Assembly: GCA_013365325.1 (NCBI GenBank)
Contig: JABVXV010000009.1
Coordinates: 544,484-608,483, forward strand
Direction: 5' to 3'
Source: Dipetalonema caudispina
Lineage: Eukaryota; Nematoda; Chromadorea; Rhabditida; Onchocercidae
DNA length: 64,000 nt
Shown: positions 12,009 through 25,100 of the stretch, one piece after another
How positions within the stretch are numbered: the first letter of the stretch is position 1
How the letters are laid out: each line of letters opens with the position of its first letter
Position numbers and translations under genes: made by a program
The notes under the pieces: generated by a model
The model's input: only the letters and a program-made list of their open reading frames with translations
The model's database searches: none
Told to the model about the DNA's origin: nothing

Positions 12009-12957
12009 ACGTAAATGCTATAGCGTGACTGATATGGAGATTAACCGTTGTGATAATCTGCATTACAAAGCGAATTAGCAAAATACTAGTATAAGGGATA
12101 TCACAAGAATTATCTGCTAAAATGAAAGGCATTACACGGTAAATTCGCTACACTTTACAATTAATGCTTACTTATCTATCCAGTGTTCACTCGCCAAGCA
12201 AAGTTGCAGTATGACATATATGAAATGAAATCGAAAAACAATAAAATATAAACTAATTAACCTAAAAAGCCAATACGTCCCACATTGAAGCATCAGCAAC
12301 ACACCCTCATCACATTCACTAACTTATTCGAACAATGGACTTTTCAAAAATGGTGAAGAAATTTAACGCAGCCATGCAGTTAAATAACGTGTGTCTGTCG
12401 GTAGAATTATTTGTAATACAACAGCGGTTAGGGGTGCTGTCATACGACATTATCATCATGACGTTGCCACTACAACGTTGTAACTGATGATTTGGCAGTT
12501 AGGACAATGCTAACATAATGAACATACAATAATCGAGATCATTGAAATGAATTCCGTATGCAGTACAAAAAAAAGTGTTGATGTATACTTTTTGCAAATG
12601 ACTGCAACATGTATGTGATTGTGGTGCACATCACAAACCTCTACAATATTCATCTTTTATTTTCTCTCTATTTATAAGCAGACATATCAATTTTTATACA
12701 TTTGGATTAAAACATAAGGATAGCTTGATACACATCACAGACTTTGTTTACAGCAAAAAAGATCACAGCAAAATGCTTCTGTGATGAAAGCAATGATTGA
12801 ACAATAATTCATTTCGTACATTTGAGGTACTTCTTGATAGATGATTACAGCGTCCATGTTATCTGAAACTTGCCAGTAGAAATTCTTTTATTATTCTGAA
12901 GCTAGAGGTATATTTCAGAAGTTTGAAATATGAGTGACGTACGCCTATCTTCCTAAT
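12009..12957. other. Upstream region of ICMT, no gene seen
   Basis: Presumed ICMT promoter side. AT-rich, with no recognised motif or supported exon. Confidence 0.45.
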
Positions 12958-13708
12958 ATGTGCAAAGCGCCAAATTTAAAAAAAGACAGCAAACAAGAAG
13001 AAGATAACTTTTATTTACTCATATTAAAAGTAATATCTTCACCACAAAATAAGCACAAGATCAATCCTCCAGAAATATCCATCGACTATAACTACTTGGA
13101 AGAATTGGTGAAGAGATCTATTATAACAGGAGATCAAATGATTTATAGTGCCGGAAGAAAGACGAATGAAAAGTATCAAAAAATTTACCAAGATTTAATA
13201 TTTCAAATCAAATGGTTTCTAATGAAGAAATGGCAGTTATCTAACAGGTAATTGGAGTAGTATCAAAGTATAATGGGAAAAGTTTGAGAACGATCAGAAT
13301 GGTATACGAACAGTTACGCTAAGGTTTCTTATTTTGACAACGAAAAATTGTAATCAACATATATCCTAAAAAAATATTTCACTAATTTTGGATCCTAAAC
13401 GAAAGCATCTGTTGGGCAGTGCAAATAACATATTTATGATGGAACACTATCTCAGCAGTTTCTGGATGTCGCTATGCTGAAAATCCTGATCCGAAACCCA
13501 ATAGATATGAAAGAAATATTGGTGATGATAATAATTCCACTTTGCACGTGATAAGTCGTAGTTCTACTGATCACCGTTGTCGTTATCTATTTAACACTTG
13601 ATGGGATTAGAGGAGGAAGTTGATAACAAAAACAGTGCCATCGAAACTGATAACGATGCTGACAATGACAACGATAACGAATATAACGACAGTAAAATGA
13701 TTGGCTGA
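12958..13708 (+). other. Unresolved coding-like islands (orphan gene or pseudogene)
   Basis: Three plus-strand stretches look coding. One runs from ATG 12958 to 13251, about 97 codons, Lys/Glu/Ile-rich, preceded by atatttcag and containing a possible donor gtaatt at 13250. A second is open from about 13439 to 13597 and includes AENPDPKPNRYERNIGDD. A third is an Asp/Asn-rich ATG frame from 13601 to 13708. Their phases do not join cleanly and the third overlaps the stop of the second in another frame. No family was recognised. It may be a decayed gene, or exons whose true boundaries were not found. Confidence 0.3.
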
Positions 13709-16112
13709 CTGAATAACCCGTTTGTTGTCCAATTGACAATCCAGAAATTGGAAGGGTAGCATCAATTTGAAGATAGGATCGAAAAAGTTCTCAGTTTAGT
13801 TAACCATTCGCTCGCTGTGTTATGTTCGCCGGAGATAGGTCTGCAATAGTCAGTGGCAGAAAAATGCCAACCCCTGACACATCATCCATGTAATATATGG
13901 ACATGTAAATCAACGATCACTCCTTATCACCGTGCATTGTTTGCTCCGTTAACGTTTGCTTTGTCGAACTATCGAGTTGGCGACTTTTTCTTCAAATCGT
14001 TCTTTCGAAGAAACTTAGAAGTTATCGTAAAAGTAAATGATAACGACCATCCGCATGCTGGCGATTTTCCGGCATTTGCTTATTGACAATTTTACATTAA
14101 ACCTGCTCACTTCTTCCTTTTTCATGACTCAAAATGAAGGTCAAGCATAGAGATGAACATTAATCCTAAATAAAATGTCAACGTAGGCGTAAACGGTAAC
14201 GTAAAAATTAAGAGGAATAACTCATTCTTCCCTTTAGCATTCTCATAACAGTTATCAATCATTTCGCTTCTCCATACGCATTCCATTAATACCTACAAAA
14301 CACCCTTCAAGACACAGTATCAACGATCACTTTCCAAAGAGACGTAAGTATTATCAAAGTTACCCTAAAACCGCACTGTGAACGTCAGCGAACCGGCTGC
14401 ATTAATTTCTGGCGCTCGCTTTGCCGCGCAAACTAGTTTTCCGGAAGTTCGCGTTAGTGGTGTGTCTTTTACGATTCAGAGAATTCGGGAGGTTGCTGTT
14501 TCTTTTAACAGATAATATATATTGGTCACCTTTACCAGAGAAAATATCGTTTTTTTTTTTTTTTTTTATGTTTAAAATTAGATCGATAGATGATTCGTTG
14601 CCTGCATTCGGACTGATGTTTAGTCTTTTTTTTTTTTTCATTTTTCGGTAAATTATATTTCTTTACAGGATAGTAAAAGAATAAACTTTTTATTTCTAGT
14701 AGGGAAATATTATTTATTAGCCGGAAAATTCCAAGCAAACTGAGAACAATGTTATTGTCTGAGAAGGAATCTCTAAACTGAGTTGTTAAATAACTGTAAG
14801 TATTATAGGGAAAAATTACATTAGGACTGTAGCAATTATGTCACTAATAGAATTCATATTTACTATTGTATCGATTGATCGGTAGGTCGGGTCTTCCCAT
14901 CTTGTTTCCTCACACTAGTCCAATCCTGTAAGTATGGATTATATTCATGCTTACAGGGGATTATATTCATCCACTTCAATCATTATAAAGCAGGACCTAT
15001 CGATCGTTATGTTTGTTTGATGCGACTATAAATACAAGCTGCCTATCGAATGATTTACAGGTAAAAGCAATACATTTGCAGTTTTGGGTTGCATCTTCTT
15101 ATCAGGTGCTACTCAGAGGCCTTCCTTAAGCAATTTGGTAGGTTTGTTTTCTTTGAATTTGTTGTGGTTTTTGAAAAGTTTATGCTGCATGAAATGATGA
15201 AAATTTACGGAAAACGGACGGTCGGGATTTTCCAAAAATATCATTTGGATTAGATTTCACTCCTGGATTATATTTCTTCTTTAGAGTTTCATCTTTGAAT
15301 AATCAGTAATGATCAATGTTTTTTGGTTTTTGTTGTATACCTTCTTACTTACTCATTTCTTTGGAAAATCATCTCTGTTATTACAAGATCAATTAGCTAC
15401 ATTGAAGCAAAGCAGCACCGTTATATTATCACAGTCTAGAGGTTGTAGAGATCACAATCATACTTAATTTTTACTTTGATGCATAGGTTTTCAATGACTG
15501 TTTCTCGTCAAGAGATCTCTTTTTTTAGCAAAATTAACAATTCTTAATTTGGGAAATTTCCTAGGAAATCTTCAAGGTTTGTAGCAGTCACAAGGAAATC
15601 TGTGCACATACTTATTTACTCAACTTATGTTTTTCTTCAACAAAATAACTGTGGTGTCAATATTAAGTTTGGTTAAAGTAACGTATAGTAACATTTACTG
15701 TGGACGGCTCAGATACTTTGTTATGAATCCATCAATAGCTAAAACAGACGTACCTATTCAAGAAGTCGTATCTTTTTAAAGAAATCGATCTTGCTGAAGT
15801 TACACAGGTCTAGCTATGTATTCTAAATGTCATCCGATAGAAAACTTTGCAATACCATTAACAAAGCATATGAAAAGAGAATTCTTATACTTGTTTTCCA
15901 GTGCCAAAGCGATCAAATCCTACAACTATATAAATGTCTGTTATACTTAGTCATTCTTATCGTCATTACAAGGACTACTAAGTTAATCAAACCAGTACCT
16001 TTAACATTGCAGTACTAAAAAACGAAGCCCGAACTAGCCCAACGGAACACGCGAGCCAATCACTGTTGAATAACGAGCCGGAATAATACAGTGAAAATTT
16101 TTCGCATGAAAC
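13709..16112. other. Upstream region of vigilin
   Basis: No supported gene. The stretch around 13800-14470 is visibly richer in G and C than its surroundings (for example 14391-14460) and could hold a promoter, untranslated exon or conserved noncoding element. T-runs occur near 14550 and 14625. Confidence 0.4.
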
Positions 16113-19100
16113 ATGGAAAAAGTTGTAAATTATGAACAAGAGAAATCCATGGAGTCATCTGATATAGCGAACGAAGGTTGGTGCTTTTCGATTCATTGGT
16201 GCTGATTAACTTTAAAAACTATGGTTTTATTTCTTGCACTTTTCAGTACTTTTGTTTTTTCCTTGTTTATCACTCCTATTTTCTGTTGCAGTTTGTAGGA
16301 TTTTTAAGTTCCCAAATTTATTTCGAAGTTAATATCTTGTATGATGGAATTATTAGCAGTTAATCTGAATCAAACGTATTTTGTCTTAAATGAATCTTGT
16401 TGTATGTATCGTTGCATTAGTGTGAATCAGAATTAGGAATGATGACATGGATAGTTTATATTGTCGATGATAACCGGTAACATATTATTTGTCGACCGTA
16501 GGTTGACACTGTTTATTAGTGGTATCCATAAAAATTCCTGAAAAAGTCTTTCGGTTTTGTGACAGATTGGTTATGGGGAACGGAGGCAGGTATTAATCCA
16601 GGGCTGTTGTTTGGTTACTTGGTCAGTCGTTCAATTGTAGGACAGAGAGTACTGATGGAAAACCCAAACAATCTGGATGTTTTGGAAAATGTTTGTGTTA
16701 ATGCTTTGAACTACTTCATTGTACTAAATTGTCGACAGTCTGATTTATTGCTTTAGTTATCACTTATGGTAACACTAATGGTTCTAATGTTATGGTGTTC
16801 AGTTTCCGATTTAAAATTTTTAGGATCGCTAAATCTGGCGCCAGGTGCTGAACGTTATCACACAGCGTTGCAGAATGGTGGTACTGCAGGAGCGAGTGGG
16901 ATAAATCATTCCGAAATGGGTGTCAGTGTTCTTGACTATAGCACGGATTTTCCAGAATTACCGGATAAACCAAACGCATGCGCCTCACAGCTGCTTGGTG
17001 GTGTATGGAATAAGCCTCCTGCTGTTCGTTCTGAAAGAACTACTCAAGTGATTTTTGTTTCATTAGTCTTAGTTTTTACTATGATACATGTCATTTTTTT
17101 GTCTTCATATATCCCGACTTCAAGTTAGATAGGACAAAAGGAATATGAAAGGGAAGCGAAAATTTCATATTACTTTTTTACATTACGAAACATTTTACTA
17201 CATCTGTTTGAATAAACTGCATCATGAAAATAGCAACGGATAATACTGCAAAGGCACTGAGGAAATATATGTCAACAGTTTCAAACATGATGGAAAACAC
17301 CATCATATGTTACCTTCTCTAATCATGCTAATCCGAAGTAAGTAATAGGAATAGATTCTAAGTAATAGAAATAGATTATATTCAGCCCTTCGGTGGTATC
17401 AGAAGGAATTCGTTTCGGTGATCCGTTCTCTACATGAAATTAGCTGACGTTCCTAGACTTACTTTGCTGCGCAATCTGTTTATCCTAGATTAGGATATTG
17501 TTTGATAATCATGAAAGCTACAGTTTAGATATTTTGCAGGTGTATCATCTCTCTGGTGATGAACGTGCTTCAAGAACCGGTAGTAAAAATTTCGGAAATA
17601 CTAATGAAGAACAGCAAAAATGCAACGAAATAGCTATAGCAACTGGTACACAGATTGAAATTTGTGAAGCTAAAGATCATTCTTTAACGCTTCTAATCAC
17701 TGGGAAGCGTCAACGGGTTGAAGAAGCACGTTCACATGTTGCACGTAAGCTAAAGACCCAAGCGGCTCGTGAAATTGCAATACCGAAAGAACATCATCGT
17801 GTTTTGATTGGTATGTTTGAAATAGTTTTTACTAATTAGCGATATTTATTCATTGGTACGAAGTGTTTTTGTATCATGTGTGTATCTGTAAATATAGGGA
17901 GTCATGGTTACCTGTACTAGGCTTATTCTATCAATTATTCCCTTAAATCAGCTTGCAAGTTGAATTATTACTCATCAATTATTGCGTAATTTGTTGTTCT
18001 TTTTGCTCTAGGGAGAGAAGGTATCAAGCTGCGACAACTGGAACAAGATACGGATTGTCGAATAATGGTACCAGGCCGTGACTCACCGAGTGATATCATC
18101 AAAATAATTGGTCCACGCGATGGCATCGAAAAAGCAGTACATGAAATCCAACTCGTAAGCGATAAGCAGGTAAGGTTTGACGCTAATGTTATGCTTTGAT
18201 TCTTTACTATTGCCGTTGTCATTATTGCTATTTTTATCATTACTGTTGTCATTATTAATTTTACTAGTACCGTTATCTATGTCTTCATTGTTATTTTTTA
18301 TTATCATTTTAACGCTGATTTTGACTAACATTAAAAAGTGCACTGTTGTCACTCCTAGAAGCTTACCGCCACTTTTGCCTTGGAGTGTACCGATTCCTTG
18401 CAGCTTCATATGTGCATGAATCATAATATTTCATTAATGGTTTCTCTGTCTTTCCTCTTCGTAATACAAGCCATTTTGAGGAATATAATGAGATTTTAAA
18501 AATTGATTTTAGTCGAAATTAGCACAAGAACATTTGATGATACCGCGGGTCTATTATCCGTTCATCCGTGGACCATTCAATGAAACGATCGATGAATTAG
18601 CCTCTAAGACAGGTGCCAAGATTAACATCCCACCACCAACTGCATCTAGTGAAGTAATTGTCATTACTGGTGAGAAGGAAGGTGTTCATCGTGCTGCTGC
18701 GGCTGTTCGCCAAATTTATGAGAATATGAAAACGATAGTGAAACCAGTAACGTGCCAGGTAGCAATTTTTAAAAAATTTTTTTGATTACTAGATCTGTTG
18801 TCATGCTGTCGCCAGGGGACGCACTACAGAGAGAAATATTGGGAACTCTAGTAGTAACAGACAAAATTTTCCTTTCTTCGTTTTATATTTATTGATATTT
18901 CTAATTTTCGAACCCAAATATGTTCTAGTTTAGACTGGTCGACTAGCATTTGTCATAATATTTTTAACTTAAAGTTCTCTTAATGTACCTAATCATACCG
19001 AATTAAAATCCACTATTATATTTACAGTATTTTTTCGAGTTGAATTTCGTGATAATTTGGTCGGAAAAATTTATTCCTTGAAGTTTAGGTAACGCGCGCG

Positions 19101-22100
19101 CAGCATCGTTATGTCGTTGGGCCTCAAAGGCGTGGACTAGCTGAAATACTGAAATCAACTGGTGTAAGCGTCGAAGTACCTCCAGAGGAGGAAGATTCTG
19201 ACACTATAACTCTACGTGGCGATCCAACCAAACTAGGTGAAGCATTGGCAATGGTTTATGCTAAAGCAAGCAGCGTCATTACGGCAGAGATCACTTGTGA
19301 ATCTTGGATGCACAAATTTCTCATCGGTCCAAAAGGAGCCACTCTAGAGGTATCTATTTTGATTGGTATATCACTATTTCATTCAGTCGTGTTCGAGAAT
19401 TTTTTAAAAAATGTTAGCATTGCTTGTTTTTTTTTACAAGCTTAGATATAAACAAAAACATTTAGAGAACATCAAAGTATTATTTTTTCACTTTATATTT
19501 TTCGAATCAGTCCACGGTTTTTTTTTTTTTAATTTATAGAATTAACATATCTATAAAAAAATAAATCAAAAAAGAATTTTTTTTTCTAGAATTAACATAT
19601 CTAAAGAAAATTTTTTTTGTGAATCTGATCAAGTTAATATAGCTTCCACCTAAAAATCTTATGCATCCTTGTTATGGAAGAATTTTATGTGTTTTCTTGA
19701 ACATGGTAGAGTCTTCTTTGGTCACGGTCACAGATAGATGGTTTGATGAAAGTTTTATTGATTAACAGATTTAATGTCAATAGACGAGTTATAGTAGGCC
19801 GAAGTGTTGATAAGCTACAGAAACAGTGTTAGAAGTCCCTATATGATCCTCAAATATATATGTAATGGGAATGATTCACAACAAGTACACTGTTACATAA
19901 TTCTATCAGAAATAAGAGTAAAAACTGGCTAAATGGCTAAATAATTTATTATCACTGAAGATAAGCTTAGTAATCGAAAACAAGAATTAAGAAAATGATT
20001 TAAATGATTCATTACATTACACATTGTAACATTCATTAAATTCCATTTTATCTAAGAATCAGTTGAATTGAAAATATTTCTACTGCACAAATTACTTTAA
20101 TTATTTACATATATTTATTATTATAAATTATTTCGAATTTTATAGCTACCCTTACTTTATCTTTCATTTTCAGACTTTAGTCCCAAACAAGGATAAAGTT
20201 CAGATCGGGTTTGAACAAGATGGTTTAATCTATTTGGAAGGGGCACCGGAAGAAGTGAAAAAAGCGCAAGTGTCATTACTCTGTGAAATCAAGCGTCTGA
20301 CTGAAGAAATGTCTTCAGAAACCATCAAAGTCAGCCCATCACTTCATCGTCATGTTATCGGCAGAGGAGGAGCTCTGAGTTCATCTTTTTTCTCGTTACT
20401 CGCTGTTATCTATTTTTCTGCTGAGTCTGAAAATTAATTTTTAAAAGAGTACAAAATACCTCAGTGCTTGTATCTTTGCTCTCTCCGCATGGTCTGAAAT
20501 ATAGGTTTATCGCTTAATTCAAATCACATTCAAACTATTCATCAGCTATTGTTCACTGGCATATCTTGAACTACAAAATTTTAAGGCATGTAATGCTGCA
20601 TATGTGCGGAGAGTGCGGAAATCGTGATCGGGCACGTTGTTTTAGAGCTTTGCTGAACGTTGAAGACTATGTAAATGTTATAAGCGTAAAGCAAAAATTG
20701 TGTATTCATAGAATATTATTATTTCCTTCTTTTGACCAAGAATTTCTGGACGTTAAACACCAACAGAAGCTTAGTCAACAGTGCATTGCTCTTCTGATTA
20801 CTACGAATTGCTTATTAAATATTTCTCTTCAGTTTCCAAAATCAAGGATGAAACTGGAGTTCAGATAAGTATTCCGAATGAACAAACAAATTCAGATGAA
20901 ATCAAAGTCGAGGGTAATAAGGAAGGGGTGAAGAAGGCCATCGAAGAGATAACCGAAATTGTCAAGAGAATTGTATGTTTGACAGCGTCATTTTATATAT
21001 TGAAATATCGGTTTCCATCTAATGTATGACTGTGAGAATATTCTAGGCCGTTAAATTTTGATATCTTTTCCAGGTATTCCTACTCATTGAGGTCGATAAT
21101 ACACCAAAGGGAGGGTGTTATTGTTATAGAACCCATAAAATGTACAAATCACAGCAAAGAAAAGAGAAAATATATGCGTAGCTTTACCAAATTTTGGAAT
21201 TCTATGATCTTCATAATCTTTGGTTTCTGTAGTTGTGAATAATGCGATAATTTTTAGCAATTGACAGCATGTTTAGCACCTTCATTCCTTTTTTTCTAGG
21301 AGAACGAAAAAACTCGCGATATACTTATCGAGCAACGTTTCCATAAACAATTAATTGGTACGAAAGGTGAAACTGTGCAGAAACTTCGCGAACAATTTCC
21401 GTCGGTCATTTTCTCGTTTCCAGATCCTGGAAAAAAATCGGATATTGTCAACCTGAGAGGTGACAGGATTGAAGTTGATAAGGCTTACAAGCAGCTGACT
21501 GCGATGAACAAAGAATTGGCGAGTATTAATTTATTTGAATCCTAGTTGAATTTGTGACGTAGTCTTCAATTTCGTCAATTATTTTAATGTATGGTTTTTA
21601 GATTCAATTTTATCTACACGATTCATTAGAGTGACTAAAATGAAGTTTGTTATATTTCAGCTGGAAAGTAATTTTCAAATGACAGTTCCTATTTTCAAAG
21701 AATTTCACAAGCATATCATTGGTAAGGGTGGTGCTAATATCAGAAAAATACGTGAAGAAACTCAAACACGAATCGATCTTCCTGGTGGGGAAAGTGGCGA
21801 AGATAAAATTGCAGTTACAGGAAAGAAAGCAAATGTGGAAAAAGCTGTCGAACAGTTAACCAAAATTCAAAATGAATTGGTAATATCGGAGATAATTAAA
21901 ATAAAATTGTATTTTACTTAGAATATATCTCCAGGGCGGCGTTAATCACTTGTTTCAGTGGTAGGATCAAGTTTGCTCAAGTTTGCTTTCGATTATTCGT
22001 TAATCATAGATCTATGTTTTGAATGGAACTCAAAAAATTAAAGCCGAACAAAAACTATTCTCTCAAAGCTCTGTCGCTGGATAATAGGAAAAACCTTGAG

Positions 22101-25100
22101 ATAAATGAAAATAAGATTCTTTCTTCACAATAGTGGTATTTCAGGCTAGTATTATAACAGTGGAAGTGAATATTCCTCAGAAAATTCATTCTCGTCTTCT
22201 TGGTGGAGGTCGTCGGCTTATACTGGACATACAAGATGAATGTGGTGGTGTGCATATCAAATTTCCACCGGAAAAGACTACTTCGGACAAGGTTTTTATG
22301 AGTTTACTTTGTACCTTACAAGTTTTTGTTTTTTTTATTAGTCACTTAATTTTGATGATAATGAAGCAGAAGCGGAAAAAGTAAGAATAGAAGTTTTCTT
22401 GGAAGTTAAATACTCTCTATAAAAAATAAAAATCATTCCAGAGCTTATCAAATTCCGATTTATTGAACTCAAGTCTACTTCATTTTATACTGTAGAACTG
22501 CTGTCCTTGCAGTATCTTGGATGCCTCCTTACATAACTCACTTCTTTTGTTTTTACTGTTACAAACGTTCTCCACATTTCTTTCTGCAGGTCAGCATCCG
22601 TGGTCCTAAGGATGACGTAATACGAGCCGAAAAAATGCTGATGGCTTTAGCGAAAGATCGAGAACTTTCGAGCTTTGAAGATTCCGTCTCAGCAAAGCCT
22701 GAGTTCCACAGATTTATCATTGGAAGAGGAGGTTCACGAATCAAAAAGGTTTCGTTTCAAATGTGATTTTTGGGAATAAATTTACACAGGAATAAAAAGT
22801 CTAATCATCTCTCAATTGCAACCATTTACACATTCTCAAATGTAACACTAATGTTCTGTACATAGACCATCACTTATGCAAAATAAATTCTCTTTCTAAC
22901 ATTCTGACGTTGTAGTTAGTCTTATTAGAAGGCAAATCACCAAACGCTTGAATAATTAAAATAATAAGCTTTTGTATAGGTGAGAACTCACAATCAACTT
23001 CTTCAGAGAGTACCGAGAAATGTTGTAGTTGCGAACGATCAGTGTAACGTAGCATAAATAATATGAAAGTCGTTGTAAGAAGTTCTTCATATTATTGATG
23101 ATAGCAATATGTTTAGATCCGCGAAATATATCCCGATGTCCGTATATTATTTCCACGCGACACTGACACCGACAAAGATGTCATTCATCTTGTTGGCAAG
23201 AGAGAAGATGTGACAGAAGTGAAGAAACGGCTTGAGGCTATGATAACAGAACTGGTAAAAGCCATTTGTTTTTACGATCTCTCTACACATGTTTTTGTTT
23301 CTGTGATGAAAAAATTATGATTTCATTATTAGGCCGCCAAAGTATTCTGAAGTTGCTAGGAAATGTAGCCCCGAGGATAATGCATCTGATGCAATGCAGT
23401 TGTAGTTAATTAAATAACGATGCCAATCACCTTACAATTGCTCTAAATATACCAAGGGTTTGATTCTGGGTGCTTCAAATCACCCAGTTTTATCCGGCAA
23501 GCATTTGGCAGATCTTTCATCTTCATATTTCCCATTCCCATAAGGATACTAAGTGAACATATCGAAAATGTCATTATATCATGCAGTTTGAAAGAAGTTA
23601 ACATTCTAGAAATAAGTTCTATTTTTGAGAAGTTTGTCAGGAAAATTTAACTGAAGATTTTTTCCAGAATGAGAATATTGAAGCCAAAATGGAGGTCGAT
23701 CCCAAACATCATCGGCATTTCGTCATTCGTGGTGCCGCTGTACTGCGTGAAATCCAGGATCAGAATGGCGGAGTGATAATTTCATTTCCTCGCGCTGGTA
23801 CAAATGATAGTAGGGTGACATTAAAAGGGAGTAAACAGTGTGTGGAGTGTGCAAAGGCTCGAATTGAAGAAATTGTAGAAGACTTGGTTTGTTTGAAGTT
23901 CCATTAATTACTCATCAAAAAAAAAATTGTTGAGTTTATTTTGCTCCATAAAACGGACTATGTTGAGGTGGTCCTGCACTTTTCTTTCCTTATATGTTTT
24001 GTATCTCGCCTTAAAATCTTCTAACTGTTGATGAATAAGTATTTAAGCTCGATATTGTTTAGAAGTCTTTCTTTTGTTGCAGGAATCACAGATAACATTG
24101 AAAATCGAGATCCCAGGGGAATATCATCGTGCTTTACTTTCAAATCGTGGACAAAAAATCCAAGAGCTTCAGTCGAAGTATAATGTTCAGATTAAATTTC
24201 CGGATCGAAGACTGCGAGGTAACCTTTCGTAAAATTTTATTTCATCGTTATATTTGCTTATTCACTTTGAGTTTCACTAGCATTGTAAGCTTAGAAGATT
24301 CAGTTCTAGAGCATCCTACACCTATTGTTTTTGTGGGAAAAATTTAGAGTGATTTTTTATTTCTAAGCTATAAGCTTTTCTTCAATCTGTCAGTCAGCAT
24401 CATTTTTCCCTGTTAACAACAGATTACTTAGATTTTATTCCTTTTCATTCTTTTTATTTCAATAATTTTTTCAGAAAATGCCCAGAACGAAAATGAAAGA
24501 AATACGGACAATGGGCCATCACTACTTGATACTATCACTATTAGTGGACGAGATACACGCTGTAAAGAAGCTGCTGAAGCACTCAAAGCTTTAGTACCCG
24601 TCACCAGAACAGTCAGTTTTATGGAGTACTTTATACACTGCCTTCCGTAAATTTCAATTAATGCTAAGCGCAGCTCTTGACCTTCTTATCATGAATAATT
24701 TACTACCTAGGAGAAAGATGACCAACAATATTTCATATTTCAGCACATTTTCGAAGTCATTCTTTCGATACGGAGTTCTTTTTCTTATAGATGCCAAAGC
24801 GATGGTAAGAAATACTCAAACAAAAATTTAGGTGAATGTTGCATTCGAACATCATCGTTTTTTGATCGGTAGAAGCGGCGAAACAATACGTTCTTTGATG
24901 CAAGCGCATGATGTTAATATTTCTATACCACCAGAAGATACACACTTAGATGAAATAGTGATAACTGGTACAGCCGAAAATGTTGAGTCCGCCGTAGCTG
25001 ACATTTTAAAGCGTGTTGGTGAATTTGAAGAAGCAGCAGAAATTCGAGTATTCATTTATTTCTTGTCGTTCAATTATTTTTATACACAACTACTTTCAAG

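Noticed and set aside
14402..14738. Lys-rich or Phe-rich frames on both strands
   Set aside because: They come from T/A homopolymer runs and have no gene context.
16559..16756. Open frame upstream of vigilin exon 2 (66 codons)
   Set aside because: It lies in vigilin intron 1, has no matching phase to either neighbour exon and no similarity to vigilin.
17968..18424. Minus and plus frames of about 80-113 codons within vigilin
   Set aside because: They span a vigilin exon and a low-complexity intron; the vigilin frame explains the sequence.
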